Below are positions 40,013 through 48,034 of a DNA stretch of 63,777 nucleotides, in pieces. Each line of letters opens with the position of its first letter. Position 1 is the stretch's first letter. Source of the DNA: Clostridia bacterium (GTDB lineage Bacteria > Bacillota > Clostridia > Christensenellales > Aristaeellaceae); assembly GCA_017547805.1 (NCBI GenBank), contig JAFYOR010000043.1, forward strand, positions 1 through 63,777, written 5' to 3'. The notes under the pieces were generated by a model. The model was not told where the DNA came from. It made no database searches and saw nothing but the letters and a program-made list of their open reading frames with translations. Both the position numbers and the translations under genes were made by a program.

Positions 40013-42655
40013 GCAAACGATGTTGAGCAGACGGCCCGGAACGAAGATCAGCTTGCGCACGACCGCGCCGTTCACCAGCGCCTTGACCGTCTCGTTCTCC
40101 AGCAGCTTTTCGCCGTCGGCCTGCGTCAGGTTCGCCGGCACCATGATGCGCGCGCGTACCTTGCCCTTGATCTGAACCGCGATTTCGACCTCGGCGGCGA
40201 CGAGCTTGTTCTCGTCGTACTTCGGCCAGCTCTGCGCGTAGATCGGCTCGCCGAAGCCGCACGCTTCCCACATTTCCTCGGTGATGTGCGGAGCGACCGG
40301 GTTGAGGCAGAGCATCAGGGCCTTGAGCTCGCCGCGGGTGATCTTGCCATTGGTGTAGATATCGTTGACGAAGGACATCATCGCTGCGATGGCGGTGTTG
40401 AACTTCATGCGCTCGATGTCGTCGGTGACCTTCTTGATCATGGAGTTGACCGCGACTTCCATCTCCTTGCGCACGTCTTCCTCGTCGGTGAGCATGTCCT
40501 GCAGACGCCACACGCGCTCAAGGAAGCGGCGGCAGCCGCGCGCGCCCTCGGTAGACCACGGAATCGCCTGGTCAAACGCGCCCATGAACATCTCGTACAG
40601 GCGGAAGGCGTCCGCGCCGATCTCCGCGATGGTCTCGTCCGGGTTGATGACGTTGCCCTTGGACTTAGACATCTTGGCGGCGGTGTGCTTGCTGGAGTCG
40701 CCGTACTTCTCGGCGCACCACTTGTTCATCTTCTTTTCGTCCAGCAGCTTCTCGATGACGGCCTTCTGCTCGTCTTCCTTCATCGCCATGAAGGCGTCCT
40801 TCGCCGGCAGCGCGTCCGCGCCGTCCTTGAGGATCTTTTCAGCGCCCCACGCCTCAATGCCGTCCATCGCGGCGTTAAAGCGCTCCATCGTGGTCATACT
40901 CTCGTAGCACTCCGGGTTGCGGCCAAGGATCATGCCGTGGCTGGTGCGCTTGAGGTAGGCTTCCTTGTTCGGGATCGCGCCGATGTCGTAGAGGAACAGG
41001 TTCCAGAAGCGGGAGTAGAGCAGGTGCAGCGTGGTGTGCTCCATGCCGCCGTTGTACCAGTCAACCGGCAGCCAGTAGGAGAGCTCTTCCCAGCGGGCGA
41101 GGTCGGTATCGCAGTGCGGATCGGCGTAGCGCAGGAAGTACCAGCTGGAGCCGGCCCACTGCGGCATGGTATCGGTCTCGCGCTTGGCGGCGCCGCCGCA
41201 GCACGGGCAGGTGGTGTTCACCCAGCTGTCAATCTTGGAGAGCGGGGATTCGCCGGAATCGGTCGGCTCGTAGTTGTCAACGTCCGGCAGGAGAACCGGC
41301 AGCTGCTCCACGGGCACCGGCACCCAGCCGCACTTTTCGCAGTTGACCAGCGGGATCGGCTCGCCCCAGTAACGCTGGCGGGAGAAGACCCAGTCGCGCA
41401 GCTTGAAGTTGACCTTCTTTTCGCCCAGACCCTTCTCGGTCAGCCAGGCGATGATGGTCTTCTTCGCCTCCGCGACGGACAGACCGTCAAGGAAGCCGGA
41501 GTTGCACAGCACGCCTTCCTCGACGTCGGTGTAGGCGGCCTTCTGCACGTCCTCGCCGCCGGCGACGACCTCGATGATCGGCAGACCGAACTTGGTGGCG
41601 AAGTCCCAGTCGCGCGTATCGTGCGCCGGAACGGCCATGATCGCGCCGGTGCCGTAGGTGACGAGCACGTAGTCGGAGATGAAGATCGGGATCAGCTTGC
41701 CGTTGACCGGGTTGATCGCCTTGATGCCCTTGAGCTCCACGCCGGTCTTGTCCTTGGCCAGCTCCGTGCGCTCAAAGTCGCTCTTCTTGGCGGCGGCTTC
41801 GCGGTAGGCGATGACGTCGTCCCAGTTCTCGATGCGGTCCTTCATCGCGTCCACGGCGGCGTGCTCCGGCGCGACGACCATGTAGGTCGCGCCAAAGAGC
41901 GTGTCGGCGCGGGTGGTGTACACGCGCAGCTTCATATCGGAATCGGCAATCGCAAAATCGACTTCAGCGCCTTCGCTGCGGCCGATCCAGTTGCGCTGCT
42001 GCGTCTTGACCTTCTCGATGAAATCGACGTCGTCAAGGCCGTCCAGCAGCTTCTGGGCGTACTTGGTGATTTTGAGCATCCACTGGCTCTTGACGCGGCG
42101 GATGACCTCCGCGCCGCAGCGCTCGCAGCGGCCAGAGACGACTTCTTCGTTCGCCAGACCGCACTTGCAGCTCGGGCACCAGTTGACCGGCATCTCGCTC
42201 TTGTAGGCGAGGCCGTGCTTGTAGAGCTGCAGGAAGATCCACTGAGTCCACTTGAAGTAGTTGGGATCGGTGGTGTCCACCTCGCGGCTCCAGTCAAAGG
42301 AGAAGCCGATGCGCTGCAGCTGCTGACGGAAGTGATCGACGTTCTTCTTCGTCACGCCCGCCGGATGGACGTGGTTCTTGATGGCGAAGTTCTCCGTCGG
42401 CAGACCGAAGGCGTCCCAGCCCATCGGATACAGGACGTTGTAGCCCTCCATGCGGCGCTTGCGGGCGATGATGTCCATCGCGGTGTTGGAGCGCGGATGG
42501 CCGACGTGCAGACCCGCGCCGGAGGGATACGGGAACTCGATCAGGCCGAAGAACTTCGGCTTGCTCTTGTCGCTCTTCGCCTCAAAGCAGTGGGCGTCCG
42601 CCCAGTTCTTCTGCCACTTGAGTTCGATGTGTTCGGGGTTGTAGATTTTGCTCAC
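40010..42655 (-). CDS. leuS: Leucyl-tRNA synthetase
   Basis: 881 residues from GTG 42655, which follows GGAGGC; the upstream in-frame residues lie in the T-box leader. The class I signatures are HVGH in FPYPSGAGLHVGHPRSN and KMSKS in AAKMSKSKGN. The connective editing domain (YTTRADTLFGATYMVVAPEH) and zinc-like cysteines (WCPSCKCG, CERCG) are present, and the anticodon-binding and C-terminal domains are complete. It charges tRNA-Leu. Control is by the T-box leader just upstream. Its 3' end runs straight into a repeat array. Confidence 0.96.
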   Translation of the reverse strand: MSKIYNPEHIELKWQKNWADAHCFEAKSDKSKPKFFGLIEFPYPSGAGLHVGHPRSNTAMDIIARKRRMEGYNVLYPMGWDAFGLPTENFAIKNHVHPAGVTKKNVDHFRQQLQRIGFSFDWSREVDTTDPNYFKWTQWIFLQLYKHGLAYKSEMPVNWCPSCKCGLANEEVVSGRCERCGAEVIRRVKSQWMLKITKYAQKLLDGLDDVDFIEKVKTQQRNWIGRSEGAEVDFAIADSDMKLRVYTTRADTLFGATYMVVAPEHAAVDAMKDRIENWDDVIAYREAAAKKSDFERTELAKDKTGVELKGIKAINPVNGKLIPIFISDYVLVTYGTGAIMAVPAHDTRDWDFATKFGLPIIEVVAGGEDVQKAAYTDVEEGVLCNSGFLDGLSVAEAKKTIIAWLTEKGLGEKKVNFKLRDWVFSRQRYWGEPIPLVNCEKCGWVPVPVEQLPVLLPDVDNYEPTDSGESPLSKIDSWVNTTCPCCGGAAKRETDTMPQWAGSSWYFLRYADPHCDTDLARWEELSYWLPVDWYNGGMEHTTLHLLYSRFWNLFLYDIGAIPNKEAYLKRTSHGMILGRNPECYESMTTMERFNAAMDGIEAWGAEKILKDGADALPAKDAFMAMKEDEQKAVIEKLLDEKKMNKWCAEKYGDSSKHTAAKMSKSKGNVINPDETIAEIGADAFRLYEMFMGAFDQAIPWSTEGARGCRRFLERVWRLQDMLTDEEDVRKEMEVAVNSMIKKVTDDIERMKFNTAIAAMMSFVNDIYTNGKITRGELKALMLCLNPVAPHITEEMWEACGFGEPIYAQSWPKYDENKLVAAEVEIAVQIKGKVRARIMVPANLTQADGEKLLENETVKALVNGAVVRKLIFVPGRLLNIVC

Positions 42656-42664
42656 GGAAAATAG

Positions 42665-42968
42665 CCTCCTTAACACTTGACAAAACACCCCTGCCGGCGG
42701 GATGTCTGAGTTGCATCCACCGGCAGGGGCGTCAATTTACGCTGTACCACCCTGCTTCAGCCGACAAAACGGCCCTTAGCAGACTATGAAATAGTCATGA
42801 CCGGTCACGGGGTCTTCCGTCGCAGATTACTTTCTTCACCTGCGCAACTCCGGGATGAGGAATCTGCGCGCCTGCCCGTCGGCTTTCACCAGCCGCCGAC
42901 TCTCTGCGGGTGCAAAGCAGCGAGATGCTTCCCTTCATCGTCTTTCTGTCGGATATGAAACTGCGTCT
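42665..42968 (-). promoter_or_regulatory. T-box riboswitch leader of leuS
   Basis: About 300 bases between the promoter and leuS. The T-box sequence AGGGTGGTACAGCG is at 42740-42753, preceded on the RNA by a long stem I region. An intrinsic terminator follows: CGCCCCTGCCGG pairs with CCGGCAGGGGTG (42684-42731) and ends in TTTTG. Uncharged tRNA-Leu is expected to favour the antiterminator and allow leuS expression. I could not assign the specifier codon by eye. Confidence 0.88.
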
Positions 42969-42997
42969 ATTGTACAGAACCGGGGCTCAAAAGTCAA
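42969..42997 (-). promoter_or_regulatory. Promoter of leuS
   Basis: Minus strand TTGACT and TACAAT with a 17-base spacer, about 320 bases before the start codon. Confidence 0.75.
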
Positions 42998-43086
42998 GGA
43001 TTTTCGTTTTTTTCTGATCCTGCCTGACTTTTTACGCATCAGACGGCAGTTTTTGAAAAAATCTGCAAAAAAATCGAAAAAGGGGC

Positions 43087-43115
43087 TTGCCAAACACCAT
43101 GTCTTCTGCTATAAT
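43087..43115 (+). promoter_or_regulatory. Promoter of tRNA-Thr
   Basis: TTGCCA and TATAAT with a 17-base spacer, 15 bases before the tRNA. Confidence 0.8.
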
Positions 43116-43130
43116 TCCTTTTGTTGCAGC

Positions 43131-43207
43131 GCTGATGTAGCTCAGCCGGTAGAGCGCATCCTTGGTAAGGATGAGGTTCACGAGTTCGATTCTCGTCATC
43201 AGCTCCA
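43131..43207 (+). tRNA. tRNA-Thr(GGT)
   Basis: The acceptor arm GCTGATG pairs with CATCAGC, followed by T and an encoded CCA. D arm AGCTC...GAGC, anticodon stem-loop ATCC-TTGGTAA-GGAT with anticodon GGT (43164-43166), and T arm CGAG-TTCGATT-CTCG. Reads ACC/ACU threonine codons. Confidence 0.95.
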
Positions 43208-43428
43208 GAAGAAAACACCTCTGTGTGAAAAACGCAGGGGTGTTTTTCATTATGCAAACGCATATCACGCCCCTTTTCAAGGAAAAAATCACGAGATTCA
43301 TTCTCGTCATCAGCTCCGGAGGCAATCACCTCTGTGTGAAAAACGCAGGGGTGTTTTTCATTGTGTTATTGCATATCGCGCCCCTTTTCAAGGAAAAAAT
43401 CACGGGTTCGATGCTCGCTGCCGGCTTA
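43179..43428 (+). repeat. 111-bp tandem duplication carrying the tRNA-Thr 3' part
   Basis: Units start at 43179, 43290 and 43401 (the last one partial), each beginning CACGAG or CACGGG from the tRNA T arm. Units 1 and 2 each contain the tRNA 3' end, a terminator (ACACCTCTG with CGCAGGGGTGT, then T run) and CGCCCCTTTTCAAGGAAAAAA. The T loop of unit 2 is altered, so it is not a second tRNA. Confidence 0.85.
43212..43247 (+). terminator. Terminator after tRNA-Thr (first copy)
   Basis: AAAACACCTCTG pairs with CGCAGGGGTGTTTTT, ending in a T run. A second copy is at about 43327-43358 within the tandem duplication. Confidence 0.75.
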
Positions 43429-43430
43429 TC

Positions 43431-43459
43431 TTGTGTCCAGTCCCCATCTGATGTATACT
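43431..43459 (+). promoter_or_regulatory. Promoter of the zinc-ribbon membrane protein gene
   Basis: TTGTGT and TATACT with a 17-base spacer. Confidence 0.65.
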
Positions 43460-43517
43460 ATTCTGTATCAGACGAAGCGGATCCGGGCTTCACAGCAGAA
43501 AACGGAGGAGAACATAC

Positions 43518-44144
43518 ATGGGCGTTTATCAGTATTCCTACATAACGAGCGAAAAAACATATCAGTATATGTATCGCTGCTCAAAGTGCGGCAAGCTGGT
43601 CGTGCAGCATTCTACCGTAACGGGCACGAGCGACCAGTATAACGGGCGGGGCACAATGACGCAAAAATCTCAGGATCAGGCAAAGCGGCGGGCAACTGCC
43701 GCGAAGACCGATGCGATCGTAAGCGCCAATACTGAGCTGGACCGCCTTGTCAAAAAGGTCAGGAGAAAGAATTTCAAGGACACGCAGATTACCGGTCAGT
43801 GCCCGCTGTGTGCGCATCAGGAGCCGTGGCAGCGTCTGAGCAAGTCGGGTCTGGCCATTCCGATGACCTGCTTTTCGCTCATGTTTCTTTTTATCGGCAT
43901 CGGCTTGCTGGTGACCGATGAGACGGGCATGGGTGCTAAGCTGACGGGCGCCGGCGCTGCGATCATCCTGCTTCTGCTGTTTGGTTCGCATCAGCGCAAG
44001 AAGCGTGCGCAGCAGGCAAGCGACATGCCGGAAGCGTCCCTGCCGCATATCTTCCTGTCGCAGGCGGAGTTTATCGAAGCCTGCGAATCGCTTGATAAAA
44101 AGGCAGACGAGCAGATCTACGATAAGCGGCAAAGACAGCCCTGA
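43518..44144 (+). CDS. Zinc-ribbon membrane protein of unknown function
   Basis: 208 residues, GGAGGAG before the ATG. It begins with a putative zinc ribbon split in two halves, CSKCGK (about 21-26) and CPLCAH (about 94-99), joined by a charged helix. Two close membrane segments follow (about 115-130 and 138-155), then a basic cytoplasmic tail and an acidic end. I know no named family for this layout; it may be a metal- or stress-responsive membrane protein, but there is no evidence. Confidence 0.7.
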   Translation: MGVYQYSYITSEKTYQYMYRCSKCGKLVVQHSTVTGTSDQYNGRGTMTQKSQDQAKRRATAAKTDAIVSANTELDRLVKKVRRKNFKDTQITGQCPLCAHQEPWQRLSKSGLAIPMTCFSLMFLFIGIGLLVTDETGMGAKLTGAGAAIILLLLFGSHQRKKRAQQASDMPEASLPHIFLSQAEFIEACESLDKKADEQIYDKRQRQP

Positions 44145-44187
44145 TCATGGGCGCTTCTTTGCCGGACAGTTCCTGTTTATATCGCGA

Positions 44188-44237
44188 AAAAAGCGCTGTC
44201 CCCGCGGCTTTTCATCTGCCCGGGACAGCGCTTTTAG
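44188..44237. terminator. Bidirectional terminator
   Basis: AAAAGCGCTGTCCC pairs with GGGACAGCGCTTTT over a 20-base loop; it lies between convergent genes. Confidence 0.75.
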
Positions 44238-44281
44238 TTACATAAGATATTGCGTGAAAAACACCTGCGTGCGGCGCTATA

Positions 44282-44743
44282 TCAATAGTTTTCAAGCAGC
44301 TCGATGAAGCACTTGAGATCGTTCCTCGCGTCGATGTACGCGTATTCGCCGCTGGCATTGCCGTATTTGCCGCGCTGGGTGCACGGCATGCCGGCAAGCT
44401 CGCAGGCGCGGATCTTTCCATCCATGTCCTTGATCTGAAAGGCGATGTGATGCACGCCCTCTCCGTACTGATCCAGATGATCCTGCCATGTACTCGCTGC
44501 CCCGTTGGGCTGAATCAGCTCGATCTGTACGTTCGGGCCCGCGTCAAAGAACGCCATCAGGCAGTTGGCGTACGGAGCGGGCTCGCCGTTATAGCGCGTG
44601 CCGGTCACTTCGTACTGACCGCCGTCCACGCATTCGGGCGGCTCCACGCCAAGAAAGGCGGCGAACTTGCGCTTGGCGGCTTCCACGTCCCGGACGATGA
44701 AGCCGACCTGTGTGACGATGTTGGTGCCGAGCATTCCGGGCAT
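44282..44743 (-). CDS. VOC superfamily (glyoxalase-like) protein
   Basis: 153 residues from ATG 44743 after AAGGAG. Two beta-alpha-beta-beta-beta modules are seen: TQVGFIVRDVEAAKRKFAAFLG first, then GEGVHHIAFQIKDMDGKIRACE and DLKCFIELLEN. Metal ligands of the family (first-strand residue, His in VHHIAF, Glu near the end) are partly present, so it could be an epimerase or lyase of the glyoxalase/methylmalonyl-CoA epimerase type. The substrate is unknown. Not obviously in an operon. Confidence 0.82.
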   Translation of the reverse strand: MPGMLGTNIVTQVGFIVRDVEAAKRKFAAFLGVEPPECVDGGQYEVTGTRYNGEPAPYANCLMAFFDAGPNVQIELIQPNGAASTWQDHLDQYGEGVHHIAFQIKDMDGKIRACELAGMPCTQRGKYGNASGEYAYIDARNDLKCFIELLENY

Positions 44744-44878
44744 ATGTTTCACTCCTTTGCTTGTTGGCTGTCTGTTTTTTCCTGTTCGGGAAATTGCGTA
44801 GAAGTCATGGTCACGGACACAGGTGAAACGGCGATTGCAGCGTGCTTCGGATGTGGAGGCGGGCACTGCCCGCTTTTG

Positions 44879-46054
44879 TCAGAGCATCAGGCGGTAGATG
44901 TTTTCCACGTCCTTCTTGCTTAGCGGGACAAAGCCGCCGATGGTGCCCTGACGCGCGTCGCCGTAGCAGGCGCACTGCGCCATGCGCTCAATATCTTCTT
45001 CCTTCGCGCCCAGCTGAGCAAAGTTGACGGGCATGCCGATGGAGACAAGGAAGCGCCGCAGCGCGTCGATGCCGGCCTTCGCCGTGCGCTCGGGGTGTTC
45101 AAAATCCATCTCGCAGCCCCACACGCGCACCGCCGCCTGCGCAAAGCGCATGACGTTGTGGTGCATGTTGTAGGTGAATACGGCCGGCATCACGACGGCA
45201 AGCCCCGCGCCGTGCGCGCAGTCGTAGATGGCAGAAAGCTCGTGCTCGATGTCGTGGCTGGCCCAGTCCTGCGTGCGGCCAACGCCGCAGCAGTTGTTGT
45301 GCGCCATCATGCCGGCCCACAGAATGTTGGCGCGCGCCTGATAGTCGTTAGGATCGGCCATGACCTTGGGCGCTTCGTTGATCATCGTGAGCATCAGCGC
45401 CTCGATCACGCGGTCGGTGCATTCTACATCCGCCGTGTTCGTCAGGTAGCGCTCGTAGAGATGCGCCATGATATCCGTGATGCCGCACGCGGTCTGATAC
45501 GGCGGGAGTGTCTGCGTGAGCGCGGGGTTGAGGATGGTGAACTTCGGGCGCAGGCCTTCGCCGCTCGCGCCGCGCTTGTACATGCCGTCCTCGTAGGTAA
45601 TCACGGAGTCGGGGGAGCCTTCGCTGCCTGCGGCGGCGATGGTCAGCACCGTGCCGATGGGCAGCGCGTTGTCAACCGGCTTGCCCTGATAGAAGTCCCA
45701 GAAATCGCCGTCGTACACGACGCCGGCGGCAATGGCTTTCGCGGAATCGATGGTGCTGCCGCCGCCTACGGCGAGGACGAAATCCACGCCTTCCCTGCGG
45801 CAAAGCTCGATGCCCTCGTAAACCAGACCGCTGCGGGGATTGGGCTTGACGCCGCCCAGCTCCACATAGGCAAGCCCTTGCGCTTCAAGCGATTTTTTCA
45901 CGCGATCAAGCAGACCGGAGCGAATGACGCTGCCGCCGCCGAAGTGCACGAGCACTTTGCTGCCGCCAAAACGCCTGACGTACTTGCCGGTATCCTGCTC
46001 GGTGTCTTTGCCGAAGGCAAAATACGTCGGCGCATAGAACGTAAAGTTATCCAT
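44879..46054 (-). CDS. Iron-containing alcohol dehydrogenase (butanol dehydrogenase/YqhD type)
   Basis: 391 residues from ATG 46054 (GAGGAGG before it). The NAD(P)-binding GGGSTIDSAKAIAAG and the metal-binding set, DIMAHLYERY followed by HDIEHELSAIYDCAHGAGLAVVMP, are complete. It reduces aldehydes to alcohols, or the reverse, with NAD(P)H in the cytoplasm. The DxxxH-H-H pattern fits the BDH/YqhD branch. It is followed directly by the GCGGGCAGTGCCCGCC repeat tail. It has its own promoter. Confidence 0.92.
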   Translation of the reverse strand: MDNFTFYAPTYFAFGKDTEQDTGKYVRRFGGSKVLVHFGGGSVIRSGLLDRVKKSLEAQGLAYVELGGVKPNPRSGLVYEGIELCRREGVDFVLAVGGGSTIDSAKAIAAGVVYDGDFWDFYQGKPVDNALPIGTVLTIAAAGSEGSPDSVITYEDGMYKRGASGEGLRPKFTILNPALTQTLPPYQTACGITDIMAHLYERYLTNTADVECTDRVIEALMLTMINEAPKVMADPNDYQARANILWAGMMAHNNCCGVGRTQDWASHDIEHELSAIYDCAHGAGLAVVMPAVFTYNMHHNVMRFAQAAVRVWGCEMDFEHPERTAKAGIDALRRFLVSIGMPVNFAQLGAKEEDIERMAQCACYGDARQGTIGGFVPLSKKDVENIYRLML

Positions 46055-46093
46055 ATTGCCGCCTCCTCTTTGATGGGCTGTATTTCTTCCGTA

Positions 46094-46122
46094 ATTATAG
46101 CAAATATCGAAGCTCTTTTCAA
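46094..46122 (-). promoter_or_regulatory. Promoter of the iron-dependent alcohol dehydrogenase
   Basis: Minus strand TTGAAA and perfect TATAAT with a 17-base spacer. Confidence 0.75.
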
Positions 46123-46159
46123 TCGTGCGCGGCGATGCCGGATGCGTGCCGCGCATGAA

Positions 46160-46194
46160 AAAAAGATACCCGTTCCTGAGCGGACGGGCATCTG
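46160..46194 (-). terminator. Terminator after the beta-lactamase-fold gene
   Basis: AGATGCCCGT and ACGGGTATCT form the stem on the minus strand, followed by a run of Ts. Confidence 0.75.
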
Positions 46195-46203
46195 ATTTGG
46201 CTG

Positions 46204-46968
46204 TTATCCCAGCAGCGCCATCACATGCGGGCTGAGTTCCTGATGGAGTGCGACGCACTGCCTTTCATCCGGTGCGGTCGCCAGCACGGCAAAGACCAGC
46301 GTGCGCTTTTCGCCGAAGAGAATGCCGGCGTCGTGGGCAATGTCGCTCAGTCCGCCCGTCTTGTGGGCGGCCTTCTGCGCGGGATTGGCGTCCATCAGCA
46401 GCTCCTTGTCCTTCTGGCGCAGGAGGATGGGGAGCGCCGTTTCGCACATGAACGGCGTAAGCCCTTCGCCTGTGAGCAGCATCGTGTACAGACGGCGCAT
46501 GTCTTTGGCGCTGGTGTGGTTTTCCCTGCCGCTGCGCGCTGCTTCGTAATCGAGCATGTGGCGGCGCAGCACGGTGTCTTCAAGCCCGATGCGCCGGCTG
46601 AACACGTTCACCTTGTCCATGCCAAGCATATCGATGAGCACGTTGGTGGCGCTGTTGTTGCTTTCGGTAATCATATATTCAAGCAGAACGCAAAGCGGCA
46701 CGTCCGTTCCGTTTTGGATCACGGGCGCTTCGTCGCCCACGCATTGACCGGGCTGAACGGAAATCCTTGTTTCCAGGGAGATCAGCCCCTTTTCCACGTC
46801 CTCAAGCGCGCAGAGCATGATCGGCGTTTTGATCAGGCTGGCGCTTTTGAAGACGGTTTCTTCTCTGTGTGACAGCAGCGTTTCGCCGCTTTTTGCGTCC
46901 CACAGGGCGCAGCCCGCCGTGCAGCCATGCTTTTCTTCCAGATGGCAGATGAATTCATGAAGAAGCAT
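46204..46968 (-). CDS. Serine beta-lactamase-like protein (class A fold), no signal peptide
   Basis: 254 residues with GGAGGG before the ATG. The class A motifs are S-x-x-K in SASLIKT (about residue 43), SNN in ITESNNSATN (about 103) in place of SDN, and K-T-G in HKTGGL. A glutamate of the omega loop may be in DYEAARSGRENH. No signal peptide or membrane helix is present, which is unusual, since secreted beta-lactamases act outside the membrane. It may be an intracellular esterase or peptidase. It follows the histidine phosphatase gene by 29 bases. Confidence 0.82.
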   Translation of the reverse strand: MLLHEFICHLEEKHGCTAGCALWDAKSGETLLSHREETVFKSASLIKTPIMLCALEDVEKGLISLETRISVQPGQCVGDEAPVIQNGTDVPLCVLLEYMITESNNSATNVLIDMLGMDKVNVFSRRIGLEDTVLRRHMLDYEAARSGRENHTSAKDMRRLYTMLLTGEGLTPFMCETALPILLRQKDKELLMDANPAQKAAHKTGGLSDIAHDAGILFGEKRTLVFAVLATAPDERQCVALHQELSPHVMALLG

Positions 46969-46997
46969 TGCGTTCCCTCCTTCTCTTGCGCCCTGCG

Positions 46998-47708
46998 TCA
47001 GAACGCCGGACGGTCGTTGACGGGCAGCACGTCGTGATACAGGTGGGCGTCATTGGAGAGCGTGAGGACGCTTGGAACGCAGACGCCGTGGCGCTCCCTG
47101 AATTCAAGCACCGTCAGGCTGCTGTGGCACAGATCAAACATCTGTCCGTAATGCGGATAGGGGATGCCCAACACATGGCTGAAGAACGCGCCTCCAAAGC
47201 CTGCGTGCGCAAAGAGCGCGATGCGTTCGTTGTTTTCGCGTGTAACGCGGTAGACGCCCGGCGTGTCGGTGTGCTCGTAGCCAAGGGACGCAAAAAAGGC
47301 GTCGCTTTCCCGCGCGATGCGCTCCATGCCTACCTTGTACGTTGTGCCGGCAAAGGCAGGATGATCGTACCAGCGCATGCCCAGCGCGCGCACCTCGGGC
47401 GAGGCGAAGAGCCGGACCGTCGGGGGATGCAGGTTCGCCCATGTGCGCCGCCCGTCCTCGTGCTTGAGGGTTAGTTCATCCCATGCGTGCACCTCGCTGG
47501 CGAAGTCAAGCGCGGTGATTTCCTTGCCGAGCAGCTCGGCTAAGGGCTGCGCGGTCTGCATGGCGCGCTTCATCGGGGAGGCGTAGATGCGGTCCATGCC
47601 ATAGCGGGCCAGCCGCCTGCCGATGGCCTCCGCCTGACGAAGCCCCAGCGGCGTCAGGGAGTCGGGATCATAGCACGGATCGCCGTGACGGACAAAGAAA
47701 AACAGCAT
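46998..47708 (-). CDS. Histidine phosphatase family protein
   Basis: 236 residues from ATG 47708; GGAGGG lies 7 bases upstream. FVRHGDP carries the catalytic RH, and LTPLGLRQAEAIGRRL and YASPMKRAMQTA match the phosphoglycerate-mutase-like fold. The second catalytic histidine is in ALFAHAGFG. Such enzymes dephosphorylate small molecules or phosphoproteins; the substrate is unknown. First gene of a two-gene unit with the beta-lactamase-fold protein. Confidence 0.88.
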   Translation of the reverse strand: MLFFFVRHGDPCYDPDSLTPLGLRQAEAIGRRLARYGMDRIYASPMKRAMQTAQPLAELLGKEITALDFASEVHAWDELTLKHEDGRRTWANLHPPTVRLFASPEVRALGMRWYDHPAFAGTTYKVGMERIARESDAFFASLGYEHTDTPGVYRVTRENNERIALFAHAGFGGAFFSHVLGIPYPHYGQMFDLCHSSLTVLEFRERHGVCVPSVLTLSNDAHLYHDVLPVNDRPAF

Positions 47709-47738
47709 CGTCAACCCTCCGTTTGTTTCGTTTTGATT

Positions 47739-47767
47739 ATTTTATCACGGAATCAGCGCATGCACAA
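47739..47767 (-). promoter_or_regulatory. Promoter of the phosphatase/beta-lactamase-fold pair
   Basis: Minus strand TTGTGC and TAAAAT with a 17-base spacer. Confidence 0.5.
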
Positions 47768-47932
47768 GCACATGCGCCGGGCGATGATGGAGAACCAAAC
47801 GGCGCAGGCATATACGCAGATCAACCGCGCGCCGGATGCGATTGAAGACGAAGATGTTCGCAAGATTCTCTTGACGAGCCGACCCAATACAAGATGAAGC
47901 TCTTTGGCGGCTATAAATACGTGGATTAAGCC
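47760..47932 (+). pseudogene. Possible small gene remnant
   Basis: A frame from ATG 47760 reads MHKHMRRAMMENQTAQAYTQ and stops at 47897; the -1 frame continues as MKLFGGYKYVD to 47932. The reading is protein-like, but there is no ribosome site and a promoter of the opposite strand overlaps it. It may be the tail of a lost gene with a frameshift. Confidence 0.25.
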
Positions 47933-47946
47933 GGTAAGCGGCAGAG

Positions 47947-47986
47947 AAAAAGCGTTCCCTGCGTGCGAATGCGGGGAACGCTTTTG
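47947..47986. terminator. Terminator downstream of eutH
   Basis: AAAGCGTTCCC and GGGAACGCTTT form a stem with further pairing inside; T runs occur on both strands. It serves the minus-strand eamA-eutH pair. Confidence 0.7.
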
Positions 47987-48034
47987 TATGGTTTGTGCGT
48001 TCCTTTATAGAATATCGCAAAAACCATGCTTTTT

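Noticed and set aside
39749-42664. 971-codon open frame on the plus strand
   Set aside because: It is the complement of leuS plus the 36-bp tandem repeat; no start signal and no domain.
43290-43325. Possible second tRNA
   Set aside because: Only the T arm and acceptor 3' end are repeated, with an altered T loop; D and anticodon arms are missing.
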